In this document: piece by piece, positions 4,728-6,260 of the stretch
How the letters are laid out: every line of letters starts with the position of its first letter
How positions within the stretch are numbered: the first letter of the stretch is position 1
Source of the DNA: CAZIWJ01 sp964542855
Lineage (GTDB): Bacteria > Bacteroidota > Bacteroidia > Cytophagales > Cyclobacteriaceae
DNA length: 6,260 nt
NCBI GenBank assembly: GCA_964542855.1
Contig: CAZIWJ010000216.1
Coordinates: 1 to 6,260, forward strand
Direction: 5' to 3'
Notes under the pieces: model-generated
The model's database searches: none
Seen by the model: only the letters and a program-made list of their open reading frames with translations
What the model was told of the DNA's origin: nothing
Position numbers and translations under genes: made by a program

Positions 4728-6260
4728 GGGTTTACTAATTTTCTTTCTTCCCGCCAGGCGTAAAGCACCGGCACCATAAAATAGCTAATCACGGCAACCA
4801 GCATCCCTCCGAAGGCCGGGATAGCCATAGGCACCATAATATCTGATCCCCTGCCGGTGGAAGTAAGCACCGGCAGTAAAGCAATGAGGGTGGTAACGCT
4901 GGTAATAATAGCCGGGCGCACCCTGCGCTTACCGGCTTCAATTACCGCGGCATGCAGCGCCCGGAGTGAATCGGGCTGTTTACCTTTCACCCGCTGATCG
5001 AGGTAAGTTGCCATGAGTACCCCATCGTCGGTAGCGATACCGAACAGGGCAATAAAGCCTACCCATACCGCCACACTGAGGTTAATGGGTTGAATCTGGA
5101 ACAGGTCGCGCAGGTTTCTTTCTCCCACCGTGAAGTCAAGGAAACCCGGGTTTCCGTACAGCCCAATGAGTAGAAAGCCGCCGCTAAACGCCAGTGCAAT
5201 ACCGGTAAAAACGATCAATGCCGTTACTACCGACCTGAACTGGAGGTACAGGATCATAAATACCACAATCAGCACCAGGGGAATAACAATAGAAAGCCTT
5301 TTTTCGGCTCGAGCCTGGTTTTCGTAATTTCCCGAAAAGGCGTAGCTCACACCTGCCGGAACCGTGAGGTTGCCATTATCGATTTGCTGTTGAATCCGGC
5401 TTTTCGCATTTTCCACGGCAGTTACTTCCGATACGCCGTCGGTTTTATCGAACAGCACGTAGCCGGTAAGAAACGTCTCCTCACTTTTAATAGCCTGTGG
5501 GCCCCTGCGGTATTCCAGGTTAACCAGCTGACCTAGCGGAACCTGGGCGCCGGTTGGCGTGGGCTGAAGAATTTCTGCAATCGCTTCCGGGTGGTTGCGC
5601 AGTTCACGCGGGTAGCGTACCCTTACCGGGTATCGTTCCCGACCTTCTACCGTAGAAGTAATGGCCTTACCCCCGATAGCTGTTTCGATGGTCTGCTGTA
5701 CATCGGCAATGCTTAGTCCGTAGCGGGCAATCTGCTTCCGGTTGATATCCAGCTCCAGGTAAGGCTTACCAACAATGCGTTCGGCGAATACTGCCTCTTT
5801 CTTTACCCCTGGTACTTCTTTCAGAATGGGTTCCAGTTCACGGCCAAAGCGTTCGATAGTTTGTAAATCCGGGCCGTACACTTTAATTCCCATAGGAGCC
5901 CGCATCCCGGTTTGCAGCATGACCAGCCGGGTTTCAATGGGTTGCAGTTTAGGTGCGGAGGTTACGCCCGGCAATTGAGTGGCCTGCACAATTTCATTCC
6001 AGATATCATCGGGAGAGTTGATCCGCTTCCGCCAGTTCCGGAAGTAGCGCCCGTTGCCATCAGGAATTAATTCTTTTTTCCCAATGCCCGATGCCAGGGC
6101 CGATTCGTTAGACAGCGTATCGCCAGACCGGGTAATGAAGGCCCCTGCCCTGTTTACCCGGAACCGCTGCTGGTAGCCCTGTTCGTTCACGATGTATTCC
6201 GGTTTGTAATTAATAACGTTTTCAAACATAGCGATGGGTGCGGGGTCGAGGGCTGATTCT
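4724..6260 (-). CDS. CusA/CzcA-family heavy-metal RND efflux permease, C-terminal half
   Basis: This is the proton-driven inner-membrane pump of the efflux complex. The Met at 6229 is internal: the frame continues upstream to the window edge and reads ESALDPAPIA before it, a conserved stretch of this family. About 511 of the roughly 1,000 or more residues usual for the family are visible. Counting from that Met, the second periplasmic porter/docking region spans about 60-305, with RLVMLQTGMRAPMGIKVYGP (101-120), NRKQIARYGLSIADVQ and VEGRERYPVRVRYP. Transmembrane helices lie near 312-331, 334-356, 381-410, 437-455 and 466-491, including the GIATDDGVLMATYLDQR and KRRVRPAIITSVTTLIALLP signatures. 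Between the second and third of these helices is a loop of about 24 residues (357-380). The TM4 acidic motif that separates metal classes is outside the window, so Cu/Ag versus Zn/Co/Ni is unresolved; the adaptor favours Cu/Ag. Confidence 0.93.
   Translation of the reverse strand, partial: ESALDPAPIAMFENVINYKPEYIVNEQGYQQRFRVNRAGAFITRSGDTLSNESALASGIGKKELIPDGNGRYFRNWRKRINSPDDIWNEIVQATQLPGVTSAPKLQPIETRLVMLQTGMRAPMGIKVYGPDLQTIERFGRELEPILKEVPGVKKEAVFAERIVGKPYLELDINRKQIARYGLSIADVQQTIETAIGGKAITSTVEGRERYPVRVRYPRELRNHPEAIAEILQPTPTGAQVPLGQLVNLEYRRGPQAIKSEETFLTGYVLFDKTDGVSEVTAVENAKSRIQQQIDNGNLTVPAGVSYAFSGNYENQARAEKRLSIVIPLVLIVVFMILYLQFRSVVTALIVFTGIALAFSGGFLLIGLYGNPGFLDFTVGERNLRDLFQIQPINLSVAVWVGFIALFGIATDDGVLMATYLDQRVKGKQPDSLRALHAAVIEAGKRRVRPAIITSVTTLIALLPVLTSTGRGSDIMVPMAIPAFGGMLVAVISYFMVPVLYAWREERKLVNP

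Noticed and set aside
6227..6229. ATG as the start of the RND permease
   Set aside because: The frame continues upstream to the window edge and reads a conserved permease motif (ESALDPAPIA); the gene is cut by the window.

Overview
The window looks like chromosomal DNA from a Bacteroidota bacterium, probably of the Cytophagales type (inference). The signs are a HmuY-family lipoprotein with an acidic stretch after its lipobox, A-rich regions without Shine-Dalgarno sequences in front of starts, and a heavy-metal RND operon whose adaptor carries a DUF3347-type C-terminus, an arrangement typical of this phylum. No IS element, tRNA, rRNA or CRISPR array was found.

Layout. Positions 1-686 (+) hold the C-terminal 227 residues of an outer-membrane TonB-dependent receptor of the HmuR-like (heme/siderophore) type; its 5' part lies outside the window. 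After 22 bases comes a HmuY-family surface lipoprotein (709-1338, +), so the two probably form one transcript for heme or related uptake. Its presumed 3' UTR (1339-1476) contains two hairpins, and a strong intrinsic terminator follows at 1477-1514.

Positions 1519-1618 are exactly 100 N, the usual placeholder for a scaffold gap of unknown size. The two halves of the window therefore come from separate contigs, and their adjacency is not shown by sequence. After the gap, 1619-1768 holds no convincing gene, but it has two clear palindromes at 1694-1715 and 1733-1760; the second may end the minus-strand operon.

Positions 1769-6260 (-) are a tightly packed heavy-metal efflux operon, transcribed right to left. 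It runs from the C-terminal half of a CusA/CzcA-family RND permease (open at the right window edge), to a TolC-family outer-membrane channel (4-base ATGA overlap), to a CusB-type periplasmic adaptor (11-base overlap). Together they would form the tripartite pump that moves metal ions, most likely Cu(I)/Ag(I), from periplasm and inner membrane to the outside. The operon promoter and any regulator lie beyond the right edge.

Nothing here is clearly a new system. The points most worth a second look are a HmuY-family protein with no histidine in its mature part, an adaptor with likely metal-binding modules at both ends, and competing RNA pairings downstream of the HmuY-family gene.
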